A stretch of DNA of 64,000 bases, taken from positions 1 to 64,000 of the forward strand of contig JAVHLM010000003.1 of NCBI GenBank assembly GCA_031082125.1. Direction: 5' to 3'. The DNA comes from Candidatus Eremiobacterota bacterium (GTDB lineage Bacteria; Vulcanimicrobiota; CADAWZ01; Ess09-12). Under the pieces are notes generated by a model that was given only the letters and a program-made list of their open reading frames with translations, made no database searches and was not told the DNA's origin. The position numbers and the translations under genes are program-made. This document shows, piece by piece, positions 16,148-23,989 of this stretch; the first letter of the stretch is position 1; each line of letters opens with the position of its first letter.

Positions 16148-17488
16148 TTAGGTGGTGCTGCGACGCTCTCTGAGCTTAGTGAAAATTTTTGTGAGGACCT
16201 CCTCAAGGTCAGGCTTTCCGATCTCCTGGAGCTCGTAGGTGATGCGCACGCTTGGCCTGGAGAGCTCCATGACCTTCCTCAGGTCTATTGGCGTGCCTAT
16301 CACGACAAGGTCACAGGGAGTCTCCTCGATGGTCTCCTTGAGCTCCTGTATCTGGTGGTCAGAGTATCCCATCGCGGGGAGCAGGGGGCCGATATGGGGG
16401 AATTTCCTGAAGACCTCCCGTATGGAGCCCTTGGCATAGGGTCGGGGATCCACGAGCTCGGCGGCTCCCAGATTCTTGCTCATCACCACGCCGGCGCCGT
16501 ATCCCATCTCTCCATGGGTGAGGGTGGGGCCGTCTTCAATGACAAGCACACGCTTTCCCCTCACCAGAGCGGGATCGTCACAGGAGATGGGAGAGGTGGC
16601 TTCTATCACCGTCGCCCGGCTGTTGTTGATCGTTATATTGCTCTTGACCTCCTCGATGTCCATAGGAGTGGCCGAGTCCATTTTGTTGATTATAATGCAG
16701 TCGGCCATCTTGAGGTTGGCCTCGCCGGGATAGTAGCGCACCTCATGGCCCGGCCTGAGGGGATCGACAAGGACAATCTGAAGATCGCTCGTGTAAAAGG
16801 GAAAGTCATTGTTCCCGCCGTCCCAGAGTATCACATCGGCCTCTTTCTGGGCCTCCTCGAGGATCACCTGGTAATCAATACCCGCGTATACGATGGTCTT
16901 TCTCTCTATGTGGGGCGCGTATTCCTCCCGTTCCTCTATGGTGCACTGGTACCTGTCCAGGTCCGAGTGCTCGGCGAAACGCTGGCAGACCTGCTTGGTG
17001 AGGTCGCCGTACGGCATGGGATGGCGTACGGCGACGACGCGGTAGCCACGGTTTTTAATAATATCACAGACCTTTCTGGTGGTCTGGCTTTTTCCCACGC
17101 CTGTCCTCACGGCGCACACGGATACCACCGGCACCTTTGCTTTGAGGCACGTGGCACTGGGGCCCAGAAGCTTGAAGTCGGCGCCTGAAGCCACGACCGT
17201 CGAGGCCTTGTGCATCACCTCCTGGTGAGAGACATCGCTGTAAGCGAAGACCACCTGATGGATTCCCTTTTCCTTGATGAGGCGGGGAAGCTCCTCTTCG
17301 GAGAAGATGGGGATCCCGCCGGGGTAAAGAGGCCCCGAAAGCTGAGGGGGATAGACTCTTCCCTCTATGTTTGGTATCTGCGTGGCCGTAAAAGCCACCA
17401 CTTCATATTCTTCCCGTGAGCGGAAAAAGGAGTTGAAGTTATGAAAGTCCCGCCCTGCGGCTCCCATGATGATTACCCTTGTTTTCAT
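16148..17488 (-). CDS. cyclic 2,3-diphosphoglycerate synthetase-like P-loop protein
   Basis: 446 residues from the ATG at 17488 (GAGAGAGG upstream); the frame is open further. An N-terminal Rossmann-like segment (VIIMGAAGRDFHNFN) precedes a P-loop VRTGVGKSQTTR near residue 132 and a base-recognition-like IINKMDSA near 250. This combination is the signature of the family named after archaeal cyclic 2,3-diphosphoglycerate synthetase. In bacteria the function is not established and it is often annotated simply as GTPase. There is no sign that it belongs to the polyamine operon. No membrane segment or signal peptide is seen. Confidence 0.75.
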   Translation of the reverse strand: MKTRVIIMGAAGRDFHNFNSFFRSREEYEVVAFTATQIPNIEGRVYPPQLSGPLYPGGIPIFSEEELPRLIKEKGIHQVVFAYSDVSHQEVMHKASTVVASGADFKLLGPSATCLKAKVPVVSVCAVRTGVGKSQTTRKVCDIIKNRGYRVVAVRHPMPYGDLTKQVCQRFAEHSDLDRYQCTIEEREEYAPHIERKTIVYAGIDYQVILEEAQKEADVILWDGGNNDFPFYTSDLQIVLVDPLRPGHEVRYYPGEANLKMADCIIINKMDSATPMDIEEVKSNITINNSRATVIEATSPISCDDPALVRGKRVLVIEDGPTLTHGEMGYGAGVVMSKNLGAAELVDPRPYAKGSIREVFRKFPHIGPLLPAMGYSDHQIQELKETIEETPCDLVVIGTPIDLRKVMELSRPSVRITYELQEIGKPDLEEVLTKIFTKLRERRSTT

Positions 17489-17641
17489 GAAACTATCCTC
17501 TCTCTGGACCTCAGGGCAGCCCAGATGAAAAATGATGCCCTGCCCCTTCCTGAGGCTTCCGCCAGGCACCACCTGTCAATAAACTGCCATTGGTTATTTA
17601 TCCTGTTATGATAGATCCTTGAATGTTCGCCCTGCCTTATG

Positions 17642-19078
17642 TTATTCCTTCTCCCGGGGGAGGGAAATCACGATGCGCAATCCCCCTCCGGCCCTGTTCA
17701 CCGCCTCTATCGCCCCCCCGTGGAGGAGCACGAGCTGTTTCACCACGGCAAGCCCCAGGCCGCTTCCCCCTCCGGCCCTCGAGCGGGACTTCTCGACGCG
17801 GTAAAAGTGGTCAAAGAGCCTCGTGAGATCCTCTGCCGGCACACCAGGGCCTTCATCATCAAAGATCATGCAGACCTTGTCCTTATCTCCCTCAATCCCG
17901 ATCAAGAGGCGGCTCCCTTGGCCGCAGTAACGAATGGCATTCTCTACGAGATTGAATACGACCTGCCTCATCCTCTCGGGATCGGCCTGCACCATCAGGG
18001 GGCCGCCTGAGACCTCTGCAGTGATGCCTCCCTCGCCGAGCCTTTGATGGCATGCCTCGATGATATCGGCACAGAGCCCTGCAAGATCGATCGGCTCCTT
18101 TTTAAGCTGCACAGCCTTTGCCTCGAGCTTTGAAAGCTCAAGCAGGTCTGAAACAAGAGTGTTGAGCCTTGTGACCTCCCGGTGAATGACTCCAAGATAC
18201 TTCTGGGCGTCCTCCCCGCTCACGATTCCGTCCTGGAGCGCTTCCGAGCAGCCCTGGAGGGTGGAGAGAGGGGTCCTTATCTCGTGAGAGATGCTCGCAA
18301 TAAGCTCTCTGCGCCGTTTTTCCATCGAGGCGAGTGAATCCTTCTCCTCTTCCATCTTAAGGAGGGCACTCTGAAGTTTTTCCGCCATGGCATTGAGGGT
18401 TTTGCCAAGGATCTTAATCTCCTCGGAATAGGCGGAGCCCCTCACACGGCCCTCCAGGTCGCCGTTTCCAAGCTTCCGGGCCACCTCCGTCATTTCTTCG
18501 AGGGGCCTTACAATCTTCCTTGCCATGAAAAAGGCGGCGCAGAGAGCGAAAAGAGCGATAAGCGCGAAAGCCTTTGCGACAGGCAGAAGGGCCTGGTAAT
18601 TCCCCTTCCCCTCAATATTGTAAGGGAAAAGCATGTAGATGGCGCCCTTCACCTCCCCCTTGACAGTGACCGGCACGCTGCAGTAATATGCCCTTTCCCT
18701 CTGCTTCAGCCCCGAGAGCGTCTCGCCTCCCAGTGTCCTTGAAAGAATAGCGCTGTCAGGAGCAATAGTGCCCTTCTGTGCCTTCGGAGAAGCATTCATT
18801 ACCTGCCCATACCTGTCAAGAACCCAGATGGCGGGATCCTGCGGGGAAGAGAGGAGGTCGAGCATCCGCCCCACCTCGACTCTCCCCTCCTTGTTCCCGT
18901 AGGACTCCGCCACAAGCTGCGCAAAGGCGGCAATTCTTCCCTTTACCACCTCGCCCCTGTGGGAGATGGCCTGGGGTGTCACTGTCACGAGAAGGTACAC
19001 TGCGGCAAGAAAAAGAGCGCCCAGGGCAAAGAGAAAATAGGAGAGGGCCAGTTTCCACCACAGCTTGTTTCTCTTCAT
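17642..19078 (-). CDS. sensor histidine kinase with HAMP domain
   Basis: 478 residues from the ATG at 19078. Two membrane helices (about 8-30 and 170-192) flank a periplasmic sensor domain. A HAMP linker (ARKIVRPLEEMTEVARKLGNGDLEGRV) follows. The HisKA box is SISHEIRTPLSTLQG and the ATPase boxes are NLVENAIRY, DDEGPGVP and GGGSGLGLAVVKQL. All catalytic elements are intact. The start is five bases past the stop of the OmpR-type regulator gene, so the two form an operon. The signal is unknown. Confidence 0.9.
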   Translation of the reverse strand: MKRNKLWWKLALSYFLFALGALFLAAVYLLVTVTPQAISHRGEVVKGRIAAFAQLVAESYGNKEGRVEVGRMLDLLSSPQDPAIWVLDRYGQVMNASPKAQKGTIAPDSAILSRTLGGETLSGLKQRERAYYCSVPVTVKGEVKGAIYMLFPYNIEGKGNYQALLPVAKAFALIALFALCAAFFMARKIVRPLEEMTEVARKLGNGDLEGRVRGSAYSEEIKILGKTLNAMAEKLQSALLKMEEEKDSLASMEKRRRELIASISHEIRTPLSTLQGCSEALQDGIVSGEDAQKYLGVIHREVTRLNTLVSDLLELSKLEAKAVQLKKEPIDLAGLCADIIEACHQRLGEGGITAEVSGGPLMVQADPERMRQVVFNLVENAIRYCGQGSRLLIGIEGDKDKVCMIFDDEGPGVPAEDLTRLFDHFYRVEKSRSRAGGGSGLGLAVVKQLVLLHGGAIEAVNRAGGGLRIVISLPREKE

Positions 19079-19082
19079 ATCC

Positions 19083-19781
19083 TCACTTTGCCTCATCCCA
19101 TGTATAGCCCACACCCCTCACGGCCCTTATCAGGGAGATCCCGCATGCGTGGCTCTCAAGTTTCTTGCGGATGTTTTTCACATGGACATCAACAGTCCTG
19201 GTCTCGCCCACAAAGTCCTGCCCCCAGATCCTGTCAAGAAGCTCCTCGCGGGAAAAGATCTTTCCCGAGTGGGACGAGAGAAGGCGGAGCAGCGCAAACT
19301 CAATAGGGGTAAAAAAGACCTCTGTGCCCGCCACCCGGGCCTTGCGCCCCTCAAAGTCGATTGCAAGAGGGCCTCTCTGAAGGATCCTTTTCTGCACGGG
19401 CAGGCTCATGCTCCTGCGCAGGAGCGCCTTTACGCGGGCTATGAGTTCCCGGGGGCTGAAAGGCTTGCTGACGAAATCATCAGCGCCGAGCTCCAGGCCT
19501 ACGACCCTGTCGGTTTCTTCATTCCGCGCCGAGAGAATGAGGATAGGAGTCCCCCTGTCACGCCTTATCTCCCTGAGGACCTCAAGCCCCTCAATGCCGG
19601 GGATCATCAGATCCAGGATTATCATGTCCGGCTCTTCGGCGCTCACCAGGCCGAGGGCTTCCTTTCCGTCGCCGGCCTCAAGGATCAGATAGTTCTCCCT
19701 CAGCAGATAGCGCTTTACGAAATCCCTGATTTCCTCCTCGTCCTCGACGAGAAGAATTTTTTTCCTTGTCTCCATGGTCAC
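19083..19781 (-). CDS. OmpR/PhoB-type response regulator
   Basis: 232 residues. The receiver domain has the acidic pocket (VEDEEE) and phospho-acceptor Asp57 in IILDLMIPG, with the Lys in SKPFSPRELIARV. A winged-helix DNA-binding domain follows (TPIEFALLRLLSSHSGKIFSREELL... VDVHVKNIRKKL). It is directly upstream of its kinase gene. A GGAGGAG site serves either GTG at 19781 or ATG at 19775. The gene starts 16 bases after the cutA stop, so cutA, regulator and kinase may share a transcript. Confidence 0.92.
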   Translation of the reverse strand: MTMETRKKILLVEDEEEIRDFVKRYLLRENYLILEAGDGKEALGLVSAEEPDMIILDLMIPGIEGLEVLREIRRDRGTPILILSARNEETDRVVGLELGADDFVSKPFSPRELIARVKALLRRSMSLPVQKRILQRGPLAIDFEGRKARVAGTEVFFTPIEFALLRLLSSHSGKIFSREELLDRIWGQDFVGETRTVDVHVKNIRKKLESHACGISLIRAVRGVGYTWDEAK

Positions 19782-19797
19782 ACTGCTCCTCCAGCGC

Positions 19798-20115
19798 TTA
19801 GACGACTTCCTTCCCTATCCATTCGAGATAGTCGGGATTTCCCTCCTTGAGAGGAAAGAAGATGATTTCCGGGACTTTGTAGCTGTGAAGTGATTTCACC
19901 TCTTTGATGAGGGCCGGAATGGCGGCGGCCTTGGTCTTGATGATGAGCATCACTTCCACGGAGTTTTCCATGGCGCCCTCCCACCAGTAAATCGACTCGA
20001 CGGCCGGGATGATATTCACACAGGCCGCATAATGCTTTTCCACGACAGCCTGGGCGATTTTCCTCCCCTCCTCCTTGCTCGAGCAGGTCACATAGCCAGC
20101 ATAGTATTCTTCCAT
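19798..20115 (-). CDS. cutA: CutA family divalent-cation tolerance protein
   Basis: 105 residues from the ATG at 20115, supported by GGAGAGGAG seven bases upstream; the frame continues 31 codons further without a better start. The sequence carries the CutA core: GYVTCSSKEEGRKIAQAVVE, AACVNIIPAVESIYWWEG and SLHSYKVPEIIFFPL. CutA forms very stable trimers with a ferredoxin-like fold; it was linked to copper tolerance, but its molecular role is unclear. It lies upstream of the two-component genes on the same strand. Confidence 0.93.
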   Translation of the reverse strand: MEEYYAGYVTCSSKEEGRKIAQAVVEKHYAACVNIIPAVESIYWWEGAMENSVEVMLIIKTKAAAIPALIKEVKSLHSYKVPEIIFFPLKEGNPDYLEWIGKEVV

Positions 20116-20366
20116 AGCCGCACTCCTCTCCTCGCTTGCTTGCCACGGGACTCCCGGGGACATGTCCTCCCCGGTGCCGCTTATTCCCATGATTATATCA
20201 AGAGGCAAGAGTTCCTTTCTCGGGTATATTTATGACTCTCATCACGCTCATCAAAGGGCGGAAAAAACGCGGCACAATGGCTATGGATCTCAGGGGAAAA
20301 GGGTTTTCAATCATGAGTATAGAAATTCCCCCTACCCACTATAGAAAGACACCAAGGAGGCCGGCC

Positions 20367-20663
20367 GTGAAAAGCGATTCAGGAAATGGTATGAATAAAG
20401 AGTCCCTTATTGCGCAGGTGGCTGACAGGACAGGCCTTGCCAAAGCCCAGGCGAAAAGTGCCGTTGAAGAGGTGTTCAATGCCATAAGCGACTGCCTGGC
20501 CCGCGGAGAAAAATTCCAGTATATAGGCTTCGGGGCTTTCTTTGTAAAAAAGCGCGCAGCAAGGATGGGAATCAACCCCATCACCAAGGAGAAAATGAAA
20601 ATCAAAGCCAAGAAGATCCCCTCATTCTCTCCCGGGAAAAAACTCAGCGAACGGGTGGAGTAG
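20367..20663 (+). CDS. HU/IHF-family DNA-binding protein
   Basis: 98 residues from a GTG at 20367 that has AAGGAGG six bases upstream. The conserved domain starts at MNKESLIAQVADRTGLAKAQ (Met at 20391). The body fits HU: AVEEVFNAISDCLARGEKFQYIGFGAFFVKKRAARMGINP, ending in KIKAKKIPSFSPGKKL. The beta-arm sequence RAARMGINPITKE is close to the usual R.GRNP.TGE but lacks the central Gly-Arg. It is a nucleoid protein that bends or wraps DNA. Transcribed alone between divergent and convergent neighbours. Confidence 0.9.
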   Translation: MKSDSGNGMNKESLIAQVADRTGLAKAQAKSAVEEVFNAISDCLARGEKFQYIGFGAFFVKKRAARMGINPITKEKMKIKAKKIPSFSPGKKLSERVE

Positions 20664-20677
20664 GCGAAGCGGGTCGC

Positions 20678-20706
20678 TTTACTTTTCCCCCCATTTAAGC
20701 CATAAT
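20678..20706 (+). promoter_or_regulatory. promoter of the S24/S26-like gene
   Basis: TTTACT at 20678-20683 and CATAAT at 20701-20706 with a 17-base spacer, 48 bases before the ATG at 20755. It lies just past the HU-like gene stop. Confidence 0.5.
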
Positions 20707-20754
20707 AGAGAGAGAATGAGAGCATGGCATAGCATGCCGCAAGGAGGCCCTATC

Positions 20755-21375
20755 ATGTCTGAAGAAGAAAAACAAGCGGCTGGTTCCTCTGAAGAGGGAA
20801 TGAGCCATAAGGATATGCTGCAGATGGATCTGAAGACCGTCGACCAGATGACAAGGTGGCGGAAAAAACTCTCAAAAGGCGAGAACATCAAGATTAAGGT
20901 CCTGGACAAGGGCATGATGCCCACCGTGATGATTGGCGACACCGTCGAAGTGATGCCTGTACATGCCATGAACCTGAAGACAGGGAATGTGATATTTTTC
21001 AGGCAGAGCGAGAATTTTCTCGTGCGGCGCATCGTGGAGGTTGTCTATGGTAAAAGCGGCGAATACCGCGTAAGAGGCGACGCCATTGAGACAGAGGAGC
21101 CGAGCGTGGTGGCGGGCCAGATCATCGGCAAGGTAGTGGCGGTAGAGCGCAACGGCCAGAGACTGGAAGTAGAGAGAAACATCGCGGGAGCCGCTCTCGG
21201 AAAGCTGAGACAGCTCGGTTCTACAAAAATAGGATCCGAAAAAGATTATTCAAGAGAAAAAGAGATGGCAAGCGCCGCCATGGGGAAGGTCGTAGAATTT
21301 TTTGAAAAGGCGTACCAGAAGCTCTGCGAATCCACCGATAAGCTCATTGAGATGATTTTCAGCAGGAAAAAATAG
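20755..21375 (+). CDS. S24/S26 peptidase-fold protein, apparently without catalytic Ser
   Basis: 206 residues from the ATG at 20755 (AAGGAGG seven bases upstream). Residues about 45-135 follow the LexA/signal-peptidase fold: KGMMPTVMIGDTVEVMPV, TGNVIFFRQS, FLVRRIVEV and YRVRGDAIETEEP. In active enzymes the first motif is G-x-S-M-x-P with the nucleophilic Ser. Here the position reads KGMMP, so Ser is replaced by Gly, and the usual Lys region is Arg-Arg. No membrane helix is visible, so it is not a typical signal peptidase. The C-terminal 60 residues are a charged helix. It may be a pseudo-enzyme binding or regulatory protein; function unknown. Confidence 0.65.
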   Translation: MSEEEKQAAGSSEEGMSHKDMLQMDLKTVDQMTRWRKKLSKGENIKIKVLDKGMMPTVMIGDTVEVMPVHAMNLKTGNVIFFRQSENFLVRRIVEVVYGKSGEYRVRGDAIETEEPSVVAGQIIGKVVAVERNGQRLEVERNIAGAALGKLRQLGSTKIGSEKDYSREKEMASAAMGKVVEFFEKAYQKLCESTDKLIEMIFSRKK

Positions 21376-21378
21376 GCT

Positions 21379-22167
21379 TCAGATCCACCCCACCTTTTCC
21401 TTGAAGACTGCCACAAAGCTCCTGCTGAGCGGAAGCTCCGTCGCCTGGTCCTTCATTTTCAGGTTGTAGGTTCCGGAAAACCAGGGTATCACTTCCTGGA
21501 TATGCTTGATGTTCACAATGTAAGCCTTGTGGGTTCTCACGAAAATGTCGGAAGGAAGGCGCTTCGAGAGGTTGGCCAGAGTGTCATAAATCCTGAACTC
21601 GCCTTTCTGCACCCTGGTATAGGTCTTGTCGCCCTTGGCATATATCCACCACAGCTCTTCAGGCTCAACTATCATCCTGTTCCCCGTTTCCTCGTGGACG
21701 ATGGTGAGGCGCGTGAGCTTCTCCTCGCTCTTGTCCACGATTCTTCCCAGGGCCACGGAGAGCTCGTCAATGAACTGCCCCTTTGTCTCCTTGGTGCCCA
21801 GTATGCCCTTGAGCCTCTCCACGGCCATCTGCAGCCTCTCCTGGTTCGCGGGCTTCAGGATGTAATCGATGGCATTCACTTCAAAGGCATCAATGGCATA
21901 CTTGTCATAAGCCGTGACAAAGACTATCATAGGCGGCTCGTCGTCGCTCACCAGCTCGCGGGCCAGGCTGATGCCGTCCATGTCGGGCATCTGGATATCC
22001 AGAAATACCACGTCAGGCTTGTACTCAGGGAGCATCGAGAGGGCTTCTTCCCCGCTGGAAGCGCCTTCAACCTTCTCAAAATCCTCGAACTTCGAGATCA
22101 TGGCCATGAGCCTCTCGCGGGCCGGCAGTTCATCATCGACAATAAGAGCCTTCAGTTTTGCTGGCAT
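21379..22167 (-). CDS. LytTR-family response regulator (LytT-like)
   Basis: 262 residues. The receiver domain has DDE at 11-13 and phospho-acceptor Asp57 in VVFLDIQMPDMDG, with KPAN carrying the conserved Lys. The LytTR DNA-binding domain occupies about 155-262 (LWWIYAKGDKTYTRV, DIFVRTHKAYIVNIKHI). Such regulators bind short direct repeats in promoters. The gene overlaps the LytS-like kinase gene by 16 bases. Its C-terminal end converges with the S24/S26-like gene. Confidence 0.93.
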   Translation of the reverse strand: MPAKLKALIVDDELPARERLMAMISKFEDFEKVEGASSGEEALSMLPEYKPDVVFLDIQMPDMDGISLARELVSDDEPPMIVFVTAYDKYAIDAFEVNAIDYILKPANQERLQMAVERLKGILGTKETKGQFIDELSVALGRIVDKSEEKLTRLTIVHEETGNRMIVEPEELWWIYAKGDKTYTRVQKGEFRIYDTLANLSKRLPSDIFVRTHKAYIVNIKHIQEVIPWFSGTYNLKMKDQATELPLSRSFVAVFKEKVGWI

Positions 22168-23915
22168 TGTTTTTCCCCTTTCTCCACGATATAAAATCGC
22201 ACCTTCGTTCCCTCTCCCTGGGTGCTCTCCATCTCAAATTTTGACTCGGGACCGAAAAGAGCCACCACTCTCTCTTTTACATTAAATACCCCGATTCCTC
22301 TCCGGGGCCCGCTGTCATCCTGGGGCGGAGGAGTATGGAGGATTTCATGGAGGCGCTCAGGCGAGCACCCTACCCCGTTGTCGCTCACCTCCACCTTTAT
22401 CTTCTCCTCTTCGGGCTGAATCGTCACATGGATCGTTCCCCCTTCTTTCTTTTTGGAAAGGCCGTGCTTGATGGAGTTTTCAACGAGGGGCTGGATAAGA
22501 AAGGGAGGGATGCTGTGGGAGAGCACCTGGTCATCTATGGCGTAATGCACCTGGAGCTTCTCCATGAAACGGGCCTTTTCTATGAAAAGATAGGACTTGA
22601 GGTATTCTATCTCCTTGCGGAGGGTGACAAACTCGCCTTTCTGATCAAAGCTCTGGCGCATGAAGGTGGAAAGGTGAATGATAAGCTCCTCGGCCTTCTG
22701 GGGGTCCTTGCCGGTCATCCAGGCGATGGTGTTCAGGGAGTTAAAAAGGAAGTGGGGGTTGATCTGGGCCTGCAGGAGCTTGAACTTTGCCGATTCAAGA
22801 GCCATCCGCTGCTCTTCCAGCTTGGATCTTGTGAGCTCACTGGAAAAGATAAGGGAGAGGCCTGTCACAAGGTTCTGCTCTGAATGGCTGAAAGCCTGCC
22901 GCCTGCTCTGAATGAAGCCGAGAGCCGCCACCACCTTCTGGCCGTCACTGAGGGGGAGAAGGAAAATGCTGGTGAAGTCACAGTCTCTGGGGCATTTCCC
23001 GAAAATGAGGGTATGGTTTCCTTCAAAGACCAGGCCCTCCTCAAAGATCCTCTTCTGGATGTTCCTGAACGTATCGGAATCCTGGGGGTATTCGTGGGGT
23101 GAGCGGCCGGGGAAATAGGTGCTTTCATGCTTCTTTATGATGCAGACGCCGGGGATATCCAGGGCCTTCCTCAGGTTTTCACAGAGCTTCCTTGCGCTTT
23201 CCTGGGAAATGCCCTCCCTTATCTGATCAAGGGCCTTTCCCACGAGCCTCAGAATGTTATCGGTCTGAAGAGCACTCTTTCGGTCCTCTTCGGCAATGAT
23301 GAGCTCAAGAAACGCGAGCAGGAGGTAGCACCCCGCCGCGTACACGGCAAGATAGAGGACCAGCGAGAAGTACCATGTCTGCGAGGTGAACATCAGGTCG
23401 GGGATCGTCGATATTATCGTGGGCATCGAGTAAAAAGGGGTATCGCTGGTGCTGAATCCCAGTAAAGTGATAAAGCCCGCGATGAGAGGCACATAAAAGG
23501 GCTTCTTCCCCCCGGGGGGGATCCTCATCCCCATGAGGGCACCAAGTGGCCCTGCAAGAAGGCATAAACCGATGGTGTAGAGAGGCTGGCCTATGATGAA
23601 GGTGTAGACAGCCAGTATCACACTCGCACCGGCGCCCACGACCATGCCGCTGTACATTCCGAAGAAGAGGGGGAGAAAAAGGGGGGCTCCGGCTTCGTTG
23701 ATAACGATGAAGAAGGCTATGGAAATGATGCCGAACACGGCGGCAAGAAGGAGCTCTTCCTTCCGCTTGAGCTCCTTCCGGTAAAGGAGCTGGCTGAAAG
23801 CCGTGTAGCGCGCCACAATATAAAACAGGATAATAAAAAAGGAAAACTTGCAGAAAAACTCTATGACATTCTGGAGAAGAGCGGTCTTTATGGGCATAAC
23901 GGGTGTATTCTCCAC
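22152..23915 (-). CDS. LytS-like histidine kinase with 5TM, GAF-like and ATPase domains
   Basis: About 587 residues from a GTG at 23915 (GGGGAG upstream); ATG 23897 is an alternative. The N-terminal half is a multi-helix membrane sensor of the 5TM-5TMR_LYT type (VILAVYTFIIGQPLYTIGL, LLAGPLGALMGMRIPPGG). A GAF-like region follows (about 250-390). The His_kinase domain contains AQINPHFLFNSLNTIAWM with the phospho-accepting His, and the ATPase box is PLVENSIKHGL... DNGVG. This kinase family senses cell-wall or membrane state or small metabolites. It is paired with the overlapping LytTR regulator and divergent from the FecR gene. Confidence 0.9.
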   Translation of the reverse strand: MENTPVMPIKTALLQNVIEFFCKFSFFIILFYIVARYTAFSQLLYRKELKRKEELLLAAVFGIISIAFFIVINEAGAPLFLPLFFGMYSGMVVGAGASVILAVYTFIIGQPLYTIGLCLLAGPLGALMGMRIPPGGKKPFYVPLIAGFITLLGFSTSDTPFYSMPTIISTIPDLMFTSQTWYFSLVLYLAVYAAGCYLLLAFLELIIAEEDRKSALQTDNILRLVGKALDQIREGISQESARKLCENLRKALDIPGVCIIKKHESTYFPGRSPHEYPQDSDTFRNIQKRIFEEGLVFEGNHTLIFGKCPRDCDFTSIFLLPLSDGQKVVAALGFIQSRRQAFSHSEQNLVTGLSLIFSSELTRSKLEEQRMALESAKFKLLQAQINPHFLFNSLNTIAWMTGKDPQKAEELIIHLSTFMRQSFDQKGEFVTLRKEIEYLKSYLFIEKARFMEKLQVHYAIDDQVLSHSIPPFLIQPLVENSIKHGLSKKKEGGTIHVTIQPEEEKIKVEVSDNGVGCSPERLHEILHTPPPQDDSGPRRGIGVFNVKERVVALFGPESKFEMESTQGEGTKVRFYIVEKGEKQCQQN

Positions 23916-23989
23916 CCTGGCGTTCTCCCCTGCCAAAACGGCGAAGATGATAGGAGTTTGACGGGGGAACAGAGAAACCCTTATCCGCC

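Noticed and set aside
16355-17188. 277-codon open frame on the plus strand
   Set aside because: It lies opposite the cyclic-diphosphoglycerate-synthetase-like gene, has no ribosome binding site and its translation shows no family features; a shadow frame of GC-rich DNA.
19065-19850. 261-codon open frame on the plus strand
   Set aside because: Antisense to the OmpR-type regulator gene, which has all expected motifs.
20678-20706. terminator of the HU-like gene
   Set aside because: AAGCG/CGCTT near 20666-20679 has a three-base loop and is followed by TACTTTTCC, too weak; the same bases form a better promoter for the next gene.
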